From Cheiracanthium punctorium (taxonomy: Eukaryota; Arthropoda; Arachnida; Araneae; Cheiracanthiidae), in assembly GCA_038373885.1 (NCBI GenBank), contig JAWZYV010011613.1:186001-250000 (forward strand): 64,000 bases of DNA. The letters are read 5' to 3'. Every line of letters starts with the position of its first letter. Positions within the stretch are counted from its first letter, which is position 1. The notes below the pieces were generated by a model. It did not search any database. It was not told where the DNA came from and saw only the letters and a list, made by a program, of their open reading frames with translations. Both the position numbers and the translations under genes were made by a program. Of the stretch, positions 37,281 through 52,502 are shown piece after piece.

Positions 37281-40200
37281 CAATGTAACACACTATTAAC
37301 AATAAAAGAAAAACATTCACCTAACTCAATATTTGTTTTTTTTATGATCAACTGAACTTGTGGACATGACATAAACACCCACAATACTGTAGAGTCACCC
37401 ATTGCCTTTCGAATGTGTGCAATTGTGTTTTCAACAACTTAATTTGCAAAGAAAACTATAAATACATTTTGACTTACGTTATTACATCTATCAATTAGTC
37501 TTTAATATATGGTTTTTAAGACTTTATTACTTAAAAGAATACCCTACTTGATTGGCCCTTGACACCATACATTTTCAGGGGGGCGACAGATCATGGAAAT
37601 CTGGAAAATCATGGAAATATCAGGGAATTTCATAAAAATATCCAAAAATCAGGGAACTTTTTGTTTTTGTGTAGTGAAAGACACTTTTTAGTTGTAGATC
37701 AGCATCTGACTTACGAATCATCCAATTTTAAACTTATGCAGATACTTTACAAATCCAAGATTTGAGTGATGTAGGCACTCTAGAGTCCAAAACCACAGGT
37801 ATTCGGATTCCTACCAAGATACAGATCATACAAGAAACCAGACATATGATTCATATAGACATGCGAATTAATCAGACATCTAAATGCAATTACGATGCAC
37901 TCATTTTTGGTCAAAACTTCTGTATTTGGGAGATTCAGTAATGAATCATATTGAAAAGTAATGATTTGTTACCCCTAGTAGTCGATTAGTGATTGCCTTT
38001 TTTACCAAGAGGGTAGAATTTCGTGGCATAGTGACCCTTGTATCCTTATTCCACTCTGAAGTTCTCTAGTGTCACAATAATTTTGATTGTCACCGGGTGT
38101 GCAACAATCAGGGAAAAATCAGGGAACTTTATTTCTGAAATTCTGTAGCCACCCTGATTTTTGAATTTTTGAGGCCTACAAGCTGAAAGCGGTTGTGCAT
38201 AATACAGTTATTGTTAATTGCTTGTGAATAACATCTGTAAAGTTTTATTTGTAAAAGCTTTTTTGGTGTAACCTACCTTTTCTAGAAGTTTGTTCCTCTA
38301 ATTTTGAAGTATCCTGTATAACAGTATATATTAATGGTAATGTTAATTTTAAGTTTAAAAGTATAATCTTCCTTGATTGAATCAGCATGGTGTATTTGAT
38401 ATTAGGGATTTGTGTTTGTAGTGGTAAAAAAATCAAGCTTACCTTATGCGGTAGACACCCTGCACAGCCAAATGTAAACAATTATGTTTGTGTGTATGAT
38501 AATTGGTGGCTAGGTGAGGTTGTGTAAGTGAAAATTTATGACAATAATGAAGAATTTAAAATTCACTATTTCCATCCTCGAGGTCTTTACGAATGTTTTA
38601 AGAAGTCAGCCAATGATTGAGATTGATGGGTTCAGAAGGAGGACTGTTTAAATATTTTCAACCCTTTGAATTGTATTTTAAAGTAACTGGGAGAAGTTAT
38701 AGCGCAACTTCCTACATGAACGAATACCTGCCATCTCTGCTGTATGAGAAAATGGCAATATAATAAAGTAAAAACTAATAGAACTATAAGCTTTTATTTT
38801 AGGTCGGATTATATCTTCTAAATATCTTTCAGTTAAATTTACCAAATAAGACACTTTATTGAATTAATTACCATTATTTACTTAAGCTATTTTCAATAGC
38901 AATTGTGAGTGCTTTTTGTATTAACTTCAAAAGTGTGTATCTCCTCTGTCTTTTTGAATAACAGGATAATTTTTGTTTTGTTTTAAAGTGCAGTATAAGA
39001 GCTTCTTACCATGTAATTTTGAAATTTTTATTACCTGTTCCACATGACTATTGTGGGTGAAAAGGCACATTTTTTAATTTTTAAAGCTTAACTCTAGTTC
39101 CCAGCACCATGAAAATCTCATGTCTCTTAATTCCCAGCAAAGTGGACAAAAAAGCCTTCCCTCATTGAAGAAAAGCAGGTACATTTATCACTGATTTGTG
39201 CCAGTTTGGAACCTTCCTTCTGGAAAAGCTTAACAGGCTAGATGCTTCCTATTGTGCTAATCCAAGAAAGATCTATTATAACTGTTTTTGACAACCCATT
39301 GCACACTGATACATTGTGCACACCATGAATACACAAATTATCTGTTTCCCCCTCTTCCTTAAGTTCTCAAACCCCAAGGGATGTAAAGCTGTCAATAAAT
39401 CCTGTGTTGGGTAGGAAAGAACTCATTCTTGGGCAGACAAGCCGTTTCGGGGACATATATTGGCTGGCCGTCTTAGCCATCACAAGGTCTAAAGAGTTAA
39501 GCAATTTTTTCAGGATGAAGGACAACCAGTAACATCTAATTTTTTTTTTTTTTTTTTTTGTGTATATAGTATTCATATGTAAGTACAACAGGGAAAAAAA
39601 AAAAAAATTGGTATGTTATTGAAGAACCTCCATTGTTTTTTAATCCTTAAAATGACTAACAGCATTAGTTTGTGAATGACTAGTTGACGTAAATCTATTT
39701 TATTATGTGCCCTTAAAAATCCATTCCCTAAAATTTCCAATAAGCCTTATCTGATCTTCCTGCTAATTCAAATAAAAATTCTACAGCTTTTAGAGAAAGA
39801 AAATGAGTCTAAAATGGTGGTTTTAATGCATTGCTGGACTAAACAATGGCAGAGTCTCAATACCAAAGTTTTTTGAAGAAATTAAAAAAAAAAATTTGTG
39901 ATACACACAAGATAGGTACATATTATCTACAAAATCTCATGAAAATCTAAAATGGTGCACCACAATTTTTTCTTAAATTTTGTATTTTATATGGAATGAC
40001 CTATGTATGATAATGCTTGTTATATTTAATGTGATAATCAGATAAATAATCTTGCTTCTCTGCTTTTATAAAGGTCTTCACAATTTTATGATGTAAATGA
40101 GTATGATTATATTTTTAAAATAACTTCTGTAGAGAACCATTTATTTTAGGTATTTGGTGTATATTTGTTAAACTCCTGTTTCTCAGATTGGTAAATATCT

Positions 40201-43200
40201 AAATAATATTAGTATACAGTGCCATCTGCTTAATAAACTCTTATTCATTGTGAATCAAACTGAGTTTTATACATGGAGAGCATTCAAGATCAAAAGTTAT
40301 GAGTAGCAAAAAATGTTTTAGGCACCAAACGAGTTTGTTAACATAAAGCTTGAATGTGTTTCTTTAAAAACTAATGAATACTGCATTGTTTGGATTTCAT
40401 TTAAAACCTCCAATATTTCCAGCAAAAGAGTAATACTAGCCCAATCTTTTTAATTTTCATTTAAACATCAGCCTCATAGTCCAAATAACATAGATTTGAA
40501 GTTTTATTTATATCAACTTAGCCCTCTGAGCACCTTGGTGCTTGTTTGTTTTGTGTTATGGCAAGCCTACCGGAGAGGCATCTGCCTATGGGAAAGGGGT
40601 GCCTTGCTTAGTGGATCTTTTAAGGGGTTCTAACAGGTATTCATGTTACCTTTGGAGAAAACTGACTAAAACTACAGACCGCCAGATTGATAGCCACATG
40701 GTGCCACATATTTTCTTTTGAAGAATAATCTGTTAAAATTTATCATTCCTGCATTTCCCACAGTTTTGCTCATTCATTCTATGGTTACCAGATTTTCAGA
40801 GAAAGTAAAAGAGGCTCCAGTTAAAAGTAAATATTTTTTTTTTTTTTTTTTTTGGATGGCCAGCTATTGATTACTTAATGAGCTTGCTTCAGTAAGTTGT
40901 TTGTTTTAAACTTTGAATGTTGTGTGATAATTTGTGATGATTCTATTTATTTATTACTTTTGATATTTATAACATTGGAATTTATTTTAAAAGCACTAAT
41001 TGTTTCCTGAGCATGACAATTAACCGTAAATAATAGCATAAGGCTGTGTCTATTCGGTACAGTGCTCCTGCACTGGGTGCAAAGCCTCACGGCAAAAAAA
41101 CACAAATAACTGATAGATTAATCTTTTTTTTTTGGGGGGGGGTGTCGTAAAATAGTTAAACTTGCACTGGGTGCAACATAGACTAGTTTTGGCTGAGATT
41201 CATTATTTTAAGAACAATGGAAGTTTATCTGAAAAACAGGGGTGCATTTAATCGAGAGCAGTGTGATTTTGCAGTATTTTAGGGAACTTTAACCCATCAA
41301 AATATATGTATTACAACCTTCATTAAAATTTAATAATTGTTCTAAAATGTAGATATAAAAGACTTATTTCTGATAGAACTGATAGCGATTAGGATTGTCA
41401 CCTACTTTTTTAAAGATTGGGAGTTGTTAATATTAAATATATAAAAAAGTAGTAATTTGGATCTTAATGAAATCAAACTTTAAAGATTCGGAAATAATAT
41501 AATTTTATAAAAGTACTTCTGTAAAATTTGTACAATATTTTTGTAAACAATCACAGTTGATTATAATCCTTCCAACGTCTCACTTTCTCAGAAACTGGAT
41601 GAAACCACTTTTCTACAGGGGTAGGTTAACATTCTGATTCATTGCACTGCGTTCTGTGCTCTGCTAAAAATTACGTAATCGATGGTGGCACCATCGTTTG
41701 AGATAATTATTACATTTCAAAATTGAGATTTTTCACTTTCTTCATCTTATATCACATGCCTCAATTTATATACCATTGGTTTGGAAACCAATTAATTTTT
41801 GTTTTTTTATTGAAGATCTACTAAAAATATTTTAAATGCTGCACCCGGTATAAATGATGCACTAATTATTTTTTTACTTTTATACTCGCAAACACCATGG
41901 TTTTTCTTCCATAAATTATGGTACTTTTGAATACAAAATGAATACCCATTAAAAAAAGCCAATCTGGCATGCTAAAAAAATGTCTATCACACTAGTAATT
42001 TGAAAATGATAAACTGTATATAACACCTTTTAGATTTATTTCCTACTGACCGTTGAATTGTTTACATCAAAAAGACAAAAAAAATGTAAATTATATGTAT
42101 TTTTTTTTTGCATCAGTGACCTGTCTTCAATGGCATGTCATGATTAATCATTGTACCAAATTTTGTCCTAATCAGTCAAGCATCCTGTCCTGTCACTCAA
42201 AGTTTTTAAGCAAGCAATCTATTTTCAAACAGACAATAGTGATTGCATAATAATATTACTCTGGCTAAACAACAACAAACATAAAGGTTATTTACTGCTA
42301 TCCAAACCAATGGTATATAAGGTGAGGCGTGTGGTATATAAGGTATAAAATCTGAATTTTGAAATAGGATATAGAACACTTGGGCCCTTCATCTAGCTAG
42401 AGTGGTTGAGAGAGTTGAAAAAATCAATATTTTTATTCATACTTCCATGCAAGCAGGCAGCCAAAAAAAAATTTCAGAAGGCCAAAAAAGTGGAAATTTC
42501 AAAATCTCTCTTAGAAAGTTTTGATCTTTAACATTTTGTTAAGGAAAATTCAAAATTTCGGAGGTTGGGTGGGCCCATAATCTCTCCTCTGGCTATACCC
42601 TTTCTTTCACTATTTAACAATGTGTCTCGGAAAAAAAATGATTTCTTCTTTAAAAAAAATCTTTTCTACTTTTAGTTATGGCAAACTGTTGAATAACACA
42701 GTCAATGTCTACTTTTCTTTCAAAAGAAGACTCAATCACTAACACTCCTCGTTTTTGTCAAGTTGGTGGTTTATGCTCTAGCTGGCTTTTTGTAATTCCA
42801 TTCAAAAATTAATTTGAAACATCCTGAGACATAATATGAATGTGGACTTTTTTTTCACAAAACTGTCAACACACAATTAAGTATCATATAAACAGCAAAA
42901 GGGGGGTCCTGGGGATTTTTCCCCTGCTCCCCCTCCCTTTCTGCGCCTCTGGTCACATGCAGGTCTTTTGTAAATGGAAAATTCTGCGCTGCAGTCCCCG
43001 AGCGAAACTGAATGAACTGACGTGCTTGGGAAGATAAATATTTATAGTCTGCATCTGCGAGTAAAATAATCCATTGAAAAGAATTCTGCAGAAACAAAAC
43101 TTAATCTGCAGAAGTGGGAGTTTTTTTTTTTTTTTTTTTTTTCTTCTGTCTCTCTAAATGGAAATTTTATTCCTGTGTGGAAAATCTTTCTGCAGGAGCT

Positions 43201-45949
43201 CTGTGCCGTTCTGCAACAATGCCGCCGTGATTCTGTCACGAGGTTTCTTATATTTATGAACTATTTACTCTTATTGTGTAAAATAAACTTATTGTTTGCA
43301 TCTTCTGAGCCTGTTGCTAAGTAAATCTTGGATCATTGATAGTCTTAGCTTGCCAGTACATAAATAATAAATATATTTAATTTTCATTGCTTCAATAATT
43401 TTCTCTGAACATGATTTGTATGGATGAATGAATTGATTCTTCATTTTGTAATTTGAAAATTATTTTTTTTATTCTTATAATGTATGCTTGCATTCTTTTT
43501 AGGTCAAGTCAAGTGTATTACATGTTTGGCTTCTTATTTTTGGTATTTATAATTCTTGTTATTACATGTTCAGAAACTACCATTTTACTGTGCTACTTTC
43601 ATCTATGTGCTGAGGTAAGTTTCAGTTTAAGCATGTCATAAGAATATTACTTTTATAAATGTGAATTCTAAAATATTAATGTGGCTCTGGTGAGTTGGGA
43701 ACAATTTTGAACTTTTAAAATTTCTAAGTATACAGGGGCCAGAGCTGTAACATTCCTAATCTTAGCAATGTTCTGAAATACCCTACCCTTTTTTACAATT
43801 GCTTAAATTTTGCATTATTGTCTTAAAAAATAATGGGTTGCAGACCAAAAAATTAAAGTGTTAGGGATTTTAAATCATGTTAATACACTACTTGACAATT
43901 GTTAAGGAACAGTTACGTTTTTCGGAATAATTAAGAATAGACAATGATTGAAGAAATGAAACTAAGTACATATTTTGTAAGGACGATGAGCATTTATTAG
44001 TCCTCGGGGGTCCTTGGAGGATATTGTCCCACTCCTCTCTCAAGGCGGTTTTGAGCTCTTGCATGTTCAAGGAGGGATGGCTCTTTGTGCAACACGTCTG
44101 CCAAGAACATTCCAGGCATGTTCCATAGGATTTAGGTCAGGAGAGTAAGCAGGTCATTGCATAGGGAGAATATTTTCACTTTGCAGTGTGTCAGATACCT
44201 CAATGCTTCTGTGTGGCCGTGCATTATCGTCCATAAACAGAAAGTCTGGACCTACAGCACCCCTAAAAAGATGGACATGATCCAGAATAATCACTGCAAT
44301 ACTGCTGGGATAAAATGCTTCATCGCTCAAATATGTGAAGTGGTGTTCTGCCATAGTGCATGATGCCTGCCTACACCATCACGCCTGAGCCGTACCAATC
44401 ATGTTCACAAACTGTTATGCATAATGTATTCCACGCTCTTGTCACAGTAATTGGTGGCCAGAATCACTTGTCACACGGAAACGAGATTCATCGGAGAGCA
44501 TTACTCTAAACCAATTTTGCTGATCCCAACCAACTTGTTCCTTACACCAGCGTAATATCTCTCGACGATGGCGTGGTTGAAGTGAGATGCAACGAACAGG
44601 CTTCAATGCATACAAATCAACTTGATTTAATTGCCGTGAGATGGTTCTCGCTGAAACATGCATTCTGTTAGTGTTTGCAAAGTTTGCAGCTATCTGGCCA
44701 AAAGTGTAATTTCTGTTCCCTTTTGCCACGAGGGCTACATGAAGAAAGGTCAGGGAAATGGAAGAAAAATCGGATTTCACTGTGAAATTCAATTTATTAG
44801 TTATTGTTAAACCAAAAAGTAACTTATCTGTTCAGCCAAGGTCACTCGTGCAAAGCAATCTACATTCCCATTTGCAATCTTTGTCTGCCTACCAATTCAA
44901 TCCCCCATGCATTCCATTCATGCCGCTGAGTCTGTATATTCAAAATATTTTGAAAGGGTATTTGAGATTTGGGATATTAAAATGATTATAGGAGAAGCAA
45001 AGTTTCCCAAAAATATATGCCATAGTTTCAACTGTTAAGAATGCTGTCAGTTATCCATTTATAGAATGCAAATTCACTTTTTGTAAAATGGTATCAAATG
45101 CATGTGAACCATTTCTCTGCCATTACCAAACATCAAATCTGTTTATTTGAAAATCTGCATAATTTGATTCAGGCCTTAATGACATATATTGTATTTAAAT
45201 AAATTCTTAAGAGTGTAACAACTGCATCAAAATTTGTTGCTATAGACTTAGACTCAAAAAATCTTGTCATAGCAGAAAATGTTATTAATAGTTTACAGCT
45301 CAACGATTGTTGAAATTAAAGGTAAAGACAAATTTCTTCTAGAATGGAAGTTTTTGGTGGGGATGATATCAAAACTGATTGAGAGATTTCCCTTGAAATA
45401 AAATTGTTCGGTGATTATCCGCTTTTGATTTTATAGTAATTAGTCATACACATAACTTAGGCCAAACCAGATTTGATATGTAGCTAGAAATTTTATACAC
45501 CAGCAAACAAATTGGTGATACCGTAGCAGAGAAAGCAAAACAATAATATTCCACTCTGTGTTCTTCCAGCAAGAATGAATCGAAGGAAGAATTCATAAGT
45601 AATTCTTCTGCTTTTGTAAAGCAAGGTGTTGATGGATTTATGTAAGTTTTCTCGCAAATAATTTGAAATAATGGAACTATGGCAAGTCATAAAAATATGC
45701 TTCATTTTGTCCCATGGCAATGCTACTGCCAAAAGTGGTTTTCTAATTAATTAATCATTATTAATCGGAAAGATGCATGAACTTAACAATTATAAAAAAA
45801 CGTATGTCCATGATGCCATCTACCAGACAGGAGGAGTAGAATGTATGAATGTTAAAAAAGAAAAATGATAGCTTATGCCTGAAGAGCTCGTCAGAGTTAT
45901 CAAAAGTATTTAGACAGTATTTATTAGTCAAAGCAAGATGAAAGAAGAG

Positions 45950-45981
<32 letters not shown>

Positions 45982-48900
45982 AAATTGGAGTTTGAAATTA
46001 AAGAGCTGGAGCAGGAGAAGAAGCAATTAAAACCTGAAAGAACCCTTGGATACTGAAATTAACATTAAAATGCAAGAACTGCAAAAATCTTAAATGTACC
46101 TATACCTGGATTTTTTTTGAGTTGCCAGTATAAAAAAAAAAGAACAAAAAAATTAAAATTATTTCAAGTTTTTATCAGCTTTTGTACTAAATTTAAGTGA
46201 AGATTTTAAAATGTTATATTTTAAGGAAAGATGCAATTTCTATTTGATTATTACTGCTTAATTGGTGAATCACTGAAGGAAGCGAACATATTTTCTTTGA
46301 TTTACCATATTTTTTTTAAACTTTCTTGAAATCTAAACTTTATGTATTTTCTATTTCTGTATTCAATTTAAAAGTCCATCTTTAATTCATAAAATTATTT
46401 CTTATGTTTTAAAGTTGTTGCTGTAAAAGCGTTTTTCTCTATATGATCTCAAAATACTTTTGTTTTGATAAATTGTAGAAATTTTATTTTCTAAACTTAG
46501 AAATAATTTTAAAATGTGTTATGTGTCATTTATCAACATATCTTGCCCAATTGAAATAGACTTAGTTTTTAAATTATTATAAAGCTTATCATTGGATGTT
46601 TAAAGAAAAAAAAGGGGTAGAAATGTATAAGTTTTAAAAGGAAACACTGAAAATAAGTGGAATAATAAGTCCACAATAGCATGTGAGATAGTCGGGGGGA
46701 AAATGTCATAGAAGTCAGGGAAACAGAAACTTTGAAATCTCTAGAAACCCTGTAAAAGATCCTCTCGAAGAGACCACGCAACCCTAAGCCACCAGATCTA
46801 GTTCCCTGTCCAAAAATTTTCTAGGATTTTTTTTACTCCCTTCAAAGTAAAGTAACCAAAATCCACATTCAAACCAGTTGCTCTGCTGTAAATTGATAGT
46901 AGGTGCAAGTTACAGGTACACATCACAAACAAATCTTGATGGTTAGAGAAGCTATATGTCTAAGAAACAAGCGATTGTACCTTTAGAGCAGTGTATGGAT
47001 GTGATTAAGTCACACGAAAAAGGTAATTCGCAGAGAAAGTTATCGGTTACTTTTACTTGTGGGAAAACACAAAATGGAAATTTTTAAGCAAATAGATTTT
47101 ATTATGGCGAATGCAGAATGCATGAAGAATATCAAGATAAATGCTCTTTTGTCAGATATAAAAAATAATGTAGAAAGAGAAGTACTTTCAGAGAGACAAA
47201 AAAGAATGAAACAATCAAAAATTTCTAAAAACTTTATCAGAATTTAAAAATATATATTTGTATAATTACTTATGTATTAGTATACACTTTCATAAATAAC
47301 AAAACAAAAAGTATTTTTTAGCACTTTTTTTTCTTAGCTATCAAATGTTTATACTTCTTTGAGCAGCCACCTCCCAAAATGACTGATTTTCTGCAGAATG
47401 GTGGATGGTTGCTCCTGAGAAGTTTCACTGTATATTGTAAAAATGAAGTGACAACACAGCTGCTTGGAAAATATACTCCTTGCAATAAAAATATGCACTA
47501 AATAATTGTGGGATCATAACAAAACCATGCATGAAGGTATATTTCAAGCAGATATGCAAATGATTAGAAATGAAGCATAGTTGCACATTGCAAAATGTGC
47601 TTAAACTTATATTCCTTAGAGCATAAAACAGGTCAGCAGAGCTTGGTTCCCCGTACTTAATCTGTTGCAGAGGGATGGTTTTTAAATAGAGATGCTGTAA
47701 TGTTGCCATCGAAGACAATATAAGCAGCTGTAAGAGTCCAAGAGGGGAAGAATCATCGGGATGATGGAAGCCGGGTGGTTAGCTTGCCAAGTATCCTACC
47801 TAGGTTGTTGTAATTTTACTCTGCGAACGTATTGGGACCAGGGAACAAAAGGAGGTTGCTTACAAGGCAACCAGGAGGACCAAGATGGTCACGACAGACC
47901 AATAGTGGAGAAGACAATCACATCATACAATATGCACGTATAGTACCATCTCATTGTCATCTAGATGTATACATTCTCCCTATGAGTCCTTGGGCATGTC
48001 CATACCATTGGAAAGTGTTTGGCTGAAGGACATTTGCTGTTGTGATATGCTGCCAATGACAACTACCCACTGATCTGCAGCACCTTGATAGCCCAGCAGA
48101 TTATTTGTGACATCCTGCAGCCACATGTGTTGCCACTCATGGCAGAGCTTCCTGGAGCCATTTTTCAAATAGACAATGCTCAGCCACACACAGCAATGGT
48201 GTCACAGGACTGCCTCAGCATAATTACCACCCTTCCCTAGCCTGCCCGATCCACAGATTTGTCCCCAATTAAGCATATCTAGGATCACTTGATGAAAATA
48301 GGACAAGTCGGACAGCCTACAAGTTTAGTCAAATTAGAGGTGCGATACAGCAGCTGTGGAACAAGACACTGCAGGACATCATATGAAACTTGTATGCCAC
48401 AGTGCTCACCTATATTGCATCATGCATTCACACTAGACGTGGTGTAACAGGATACTAAAACCTCCATTTGTAATTTTTCCTGCAGTATATGATCATTCTG
48501 CTTTGATTTTGTAGCTACTTATTTATATCCACATTGTACTTCGTATGTAAAGTTTCATTTTTTTCTAACAATTCTTTGTTAGTGCACAAATTTTTATGGC
48601 AGTGAGTGTAAATTTAAATTTTCAAAATTTAAGTGAGAGCAGCCTATAAATGAGACTTACTCTGTAATATTTATTAAACAAATGATTAAAAGGCATAAGT
48701 GTAGTATGGCCAAAAGTTTAAGAGGGCACACAGCATATTCAGGAGTAAAAAAACATTTCTTCAGATTTGGAGAAGATTGCAGATTTGCAGATATGAATGG
48801 TTTTATACAAAGTTGGAGAAAACATACCCTCTTGGGCTTTCCCCCTCCGATGTTATGCTTATGTTTAATGAAACATGAAAAAATAATTAAAGTTAGTCTA

Positions 48901-51900
48901 TAAAATGTCTCACAAAGGTATAAAACAGAAATGAATTAATGGAAAATACTTATCCCTTCAGGAGAAATTTTATTGAAAGGTAGGAGAATATTACTCTTGC
49001 TGTTATTTATCAATAAAATTACAAAAAAATATTTTAAAGATATTTAAATAATTATCATTCTATTGATTAATAAGCTTGAAATTATAAATTTAAGTGTTAA
49101 AATGTAAGGTATGGATGAAAAACAGTCATAAGTTACATTTAGATTAAGGTGACCATACGTCCTTGAAATTCAAGGACAGTTCCCAAATATAGATCTTTAC
49201 TCCATTTTGTCCCCAAAAATGCTTTGACTTCTTGGGGATGCGAAAGCCCCCAAATTTAAAGATTTGTACTTTTTCCCTGAAGTTTCTGTTCAGTTTATTT
49301 CTTTCAGAAAAAACTGAAGAAAAAAAATAAAACAACTTAAGTGCCTCTACTCAGAGAAACAATGAAATTTGATCTCTACGCTTGTTGTCATTGTGTGTGT
49401 AACATGTACAGACATTCAATAAAGTATTCGAATATGAGCCAAATTTCCCATTTCAGTTTTGTTAATGATTAATCACTTTTCATCAAGAATCATGCTTTAA
49501 ATATGAAATTGACGTATGAAATTTTTCTTGCACTCAAATACTTTTTTTAGAGGGTGTACAAAGTTTCATGAAAAATTATCACAAAATCAGCAAATGTAAA
49601 AAGCAATGTCTTCTGAAAAACACAAATACAATGCCAAGAGTTAAATTTTGAATAAATTGCAATATTTCAACATGATGTTCCTTTCATATTTCTGGTTTAA
49701 ATAAATATTTATAAATGAATGAAATACTTCCATTAATTTATTAGAAATGAGAATACACAGTAGATATAAAAAGCTATTAGATTTCATTTTTAACGGTGTA
49801 GTTCAAAAAAATCATGTGATTTTGGTACATAAGTTCAAAGAAACTAATTATGTCAGGGACTTCAAAATTTTGAAACTGTCTCTTTACAAACTGCACTACA
49901 CACTGAAATAAACAATAAGCCTGTATCAGTTTCAAAACTTTTAGAAAACATTCTTAAAAATCTGAAATTTTCACAAAATGTGTCACTTTTTTGAAAAATC
50001 CTGCAGCTCAGATCCACGTTTAAAAAAAAAAAAAAAATTCTGAAAATTTCACAAAAAGCACAACATTTTTTGCTTATTGCAGTGTGTAAAGCAGATTATG
50101 AAGGACCATCTGGAATTTTTTGGAGACCATGGTGCTATTAGTTTATTTCAATTTGTGTACCAAGACTAAAAACAGTTTTTTTTCTTCGAAGAACAGCCTT
50201 AAGTATCAAAGTCAGTCAAGATTTAAAGTATGGGTATACTGGTATATATGGTAATATGTTGTGTCCTCTCATAAGTCCCCAAAAGTATTTTCTAGTGTCC
50301 CCAAGATTTCCTTGGATTCAAGGACAATGCTTGATTTGTTCCCAAAATACTGTTTAGAAATATGGTCACCTTAATTTAGATTCATAATTTAACTGTATTG
50401 CAATAATTTACTACTGATTTTAAGAAAAAAAAAAATTGCGATAGTAGAAAATATATAACACACCACCTTCGTCAGAATCACAGAGTGACATTTCTTGTAT
50501 GTATGCATTTTCCTGGGTTGCATTGTTAAAAAAAAGTCTCACTTAAGATTAAATACAATCCATATCTCATATTGGAAAATTTGTTTCTTTATTTGACAAA
50601 CTAGTTGGTAATATCAACTATTAATATTCTAGAGGTTGGACTAGCTTGAGTCTAGCATTCACAAATTTAATGAGATTAACTACTTGGGTCAGAAAGTACA
50701 GAATTTTGAAAATATTTTAGTAATAAGTTAACATATACCTTTGGAATCTTTAATTTCACTTTTCACAAATTAGCACTTTTGAAGGCCTCAGCTACCTCTA
50801 TCATCAGTTTCTTCATTGTGCACTTGTCTCGTTGTTTTAAAAACATTGTACAAAAAATGAAAGCAAAATTGCGACAGCCCTATATTATGAATTATTTTAA
50901 GTAAGGCAAATTGTACATCAGCAACTTTTCTTGTGCATATTTGTAAAATGCAATTTTATTTCAAATTTAAATTAAAAAAATTTCTTTCTAAATTCGAACA
51001 ATTTTAATTGGTTCAAATCAATTTAAAAATTATAGCCTAGTAAGCCAAAAAATTGTGTACATTTTAAATTTTACCTAGAATCATGCTGTATTTATATAAT
51101 GCTTATTTATTGAGAAATGTATATGAATCAGTTGTAAGGTCACTTTTGTGAGGTCCCGAAGAATGACCTTATATTGAAGTCCGGCTGTAATGTAAATGCT
51201 TATAACAGACATAAAAGTTTTTCTAAAGTATGCTTAAGGTCTTTAAAAAATAAGTCCTTGCAACCTGATGAATAAAAAGAAAACCAGTCCTTTTTGGAAA
51301 ATATAAGCTGTTGTACATGATTATGTATTTTCCCAGTCGTGATGGTTTATTTTAAACATGTTTATTGATGGTACAATTTCCTGGAATGGTTATTTTAGGG
51401 CATTTTTCTTCAAAGTAATTCTATAGTGAAGGAAATTCATTTTTTTAAATTGTTCTCAGTTTTTATTTAAAACGTTATTTATTATACAAGTAATGAATTA
51501 AAAATATGTTTAGGTTAATTTCTGCACATATGTATACTTGGTTATTTAAATGATCAATAAATTTTTCTATCCAGTTTGTGCAATTGGTTTACATAAGCAG
51601 GGGTCGATCCAGAAATTTTTTCCAGGGTCCCATTTTTGTAAAAAGTGCTTAATTTTGTGAATTTCAACACTTATTTTTGCGAATTTTCATACCAATTTTT
51701 ATTAAGTCACATTTATTGTTAAAATAATGGTTAAAGCCGATTAAAATGCCAATGAAATGCCATTGTAATTGATTATATTTTTGTAAAGGGTCTGCTATAA
51801 TTGGTTGCATTTTCATGAAGGAGGCATTTTAATAGATTGTAATTCTGTGAAGGGAGCCCCAAAACAGACTCAGTTTTCATCTGCATTGACTTTTAATAAT

Positions 51901-52442
51901 TCTAATATAAATGTTAGAGTTCATAAAATTGTATTACTCAACATCTTTGTTGATGCTCATTATATTTTATTATGTTGTTTTTTTCTAAAGCTACATAATT
52001 CTTAATTTTACAGGATTATCATTGGTGGTGGCGTTCTTTTCTCACAAGTGGCTTTACTGGCTTTTATTTGTTTGTATACTGCATTCACTTCTTTTTCACT
52101 AAATTAAATATATCAGATGCTGCATCAACATTTTTGTATTTTGGCTACACTTTGCTCATGGTCTTTCTATTTTTCCTTTTAACTGGTAAGTTTGTAATTA
52201 AAAATTTTGAGTACATTAATTTAAGGAATAATGTTTTATATACTGGTTATCACAACTCATAATAATCAACTTTTAAATTGCATTTTTGGGTGTATTTCTT
52301 TTTTTTTTCCCCCTGAAACAAGAATGTGGAAATTGGTACAGATATTGATAACTTAATGAAGTGCTTTCTGATCTTAAAGAGTTCATGTAAAATTTTAATT
52401 GCCATCTGGACAGAACTTATAAAATTCAATATATTTTAACCG

Positions 52443-52502
<60 letters not shown>

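Larger units (their letters stand above)
32998..40005. mobile_element. Probable TIR element with internal tandem array, disrupted by five insertions
   Basis: Bases 32998-33103 are the inverted counterpart of 39893-40005 (shared ggtcattccat, gattttcatg, taatatgta and tatcttgtg blocks). Decayed ~170-180-bp tandem units (tgcatcacgtaataatgac, agattttgagattttg) are recognisable near 33240, 33405, 34965, 35100 and 36080, split by a Tc1 and a pogo insertion. The sequence begins only 23 bases after the exon j donor. That this is one original element is inference. Confidence 0.5.

Noticed and set aside
45493..45732. 79-codon minus-strand frame with a hydrophobic tail
   Set aside because: No known motif, no splice or promoter context, AT-rich chance frame.
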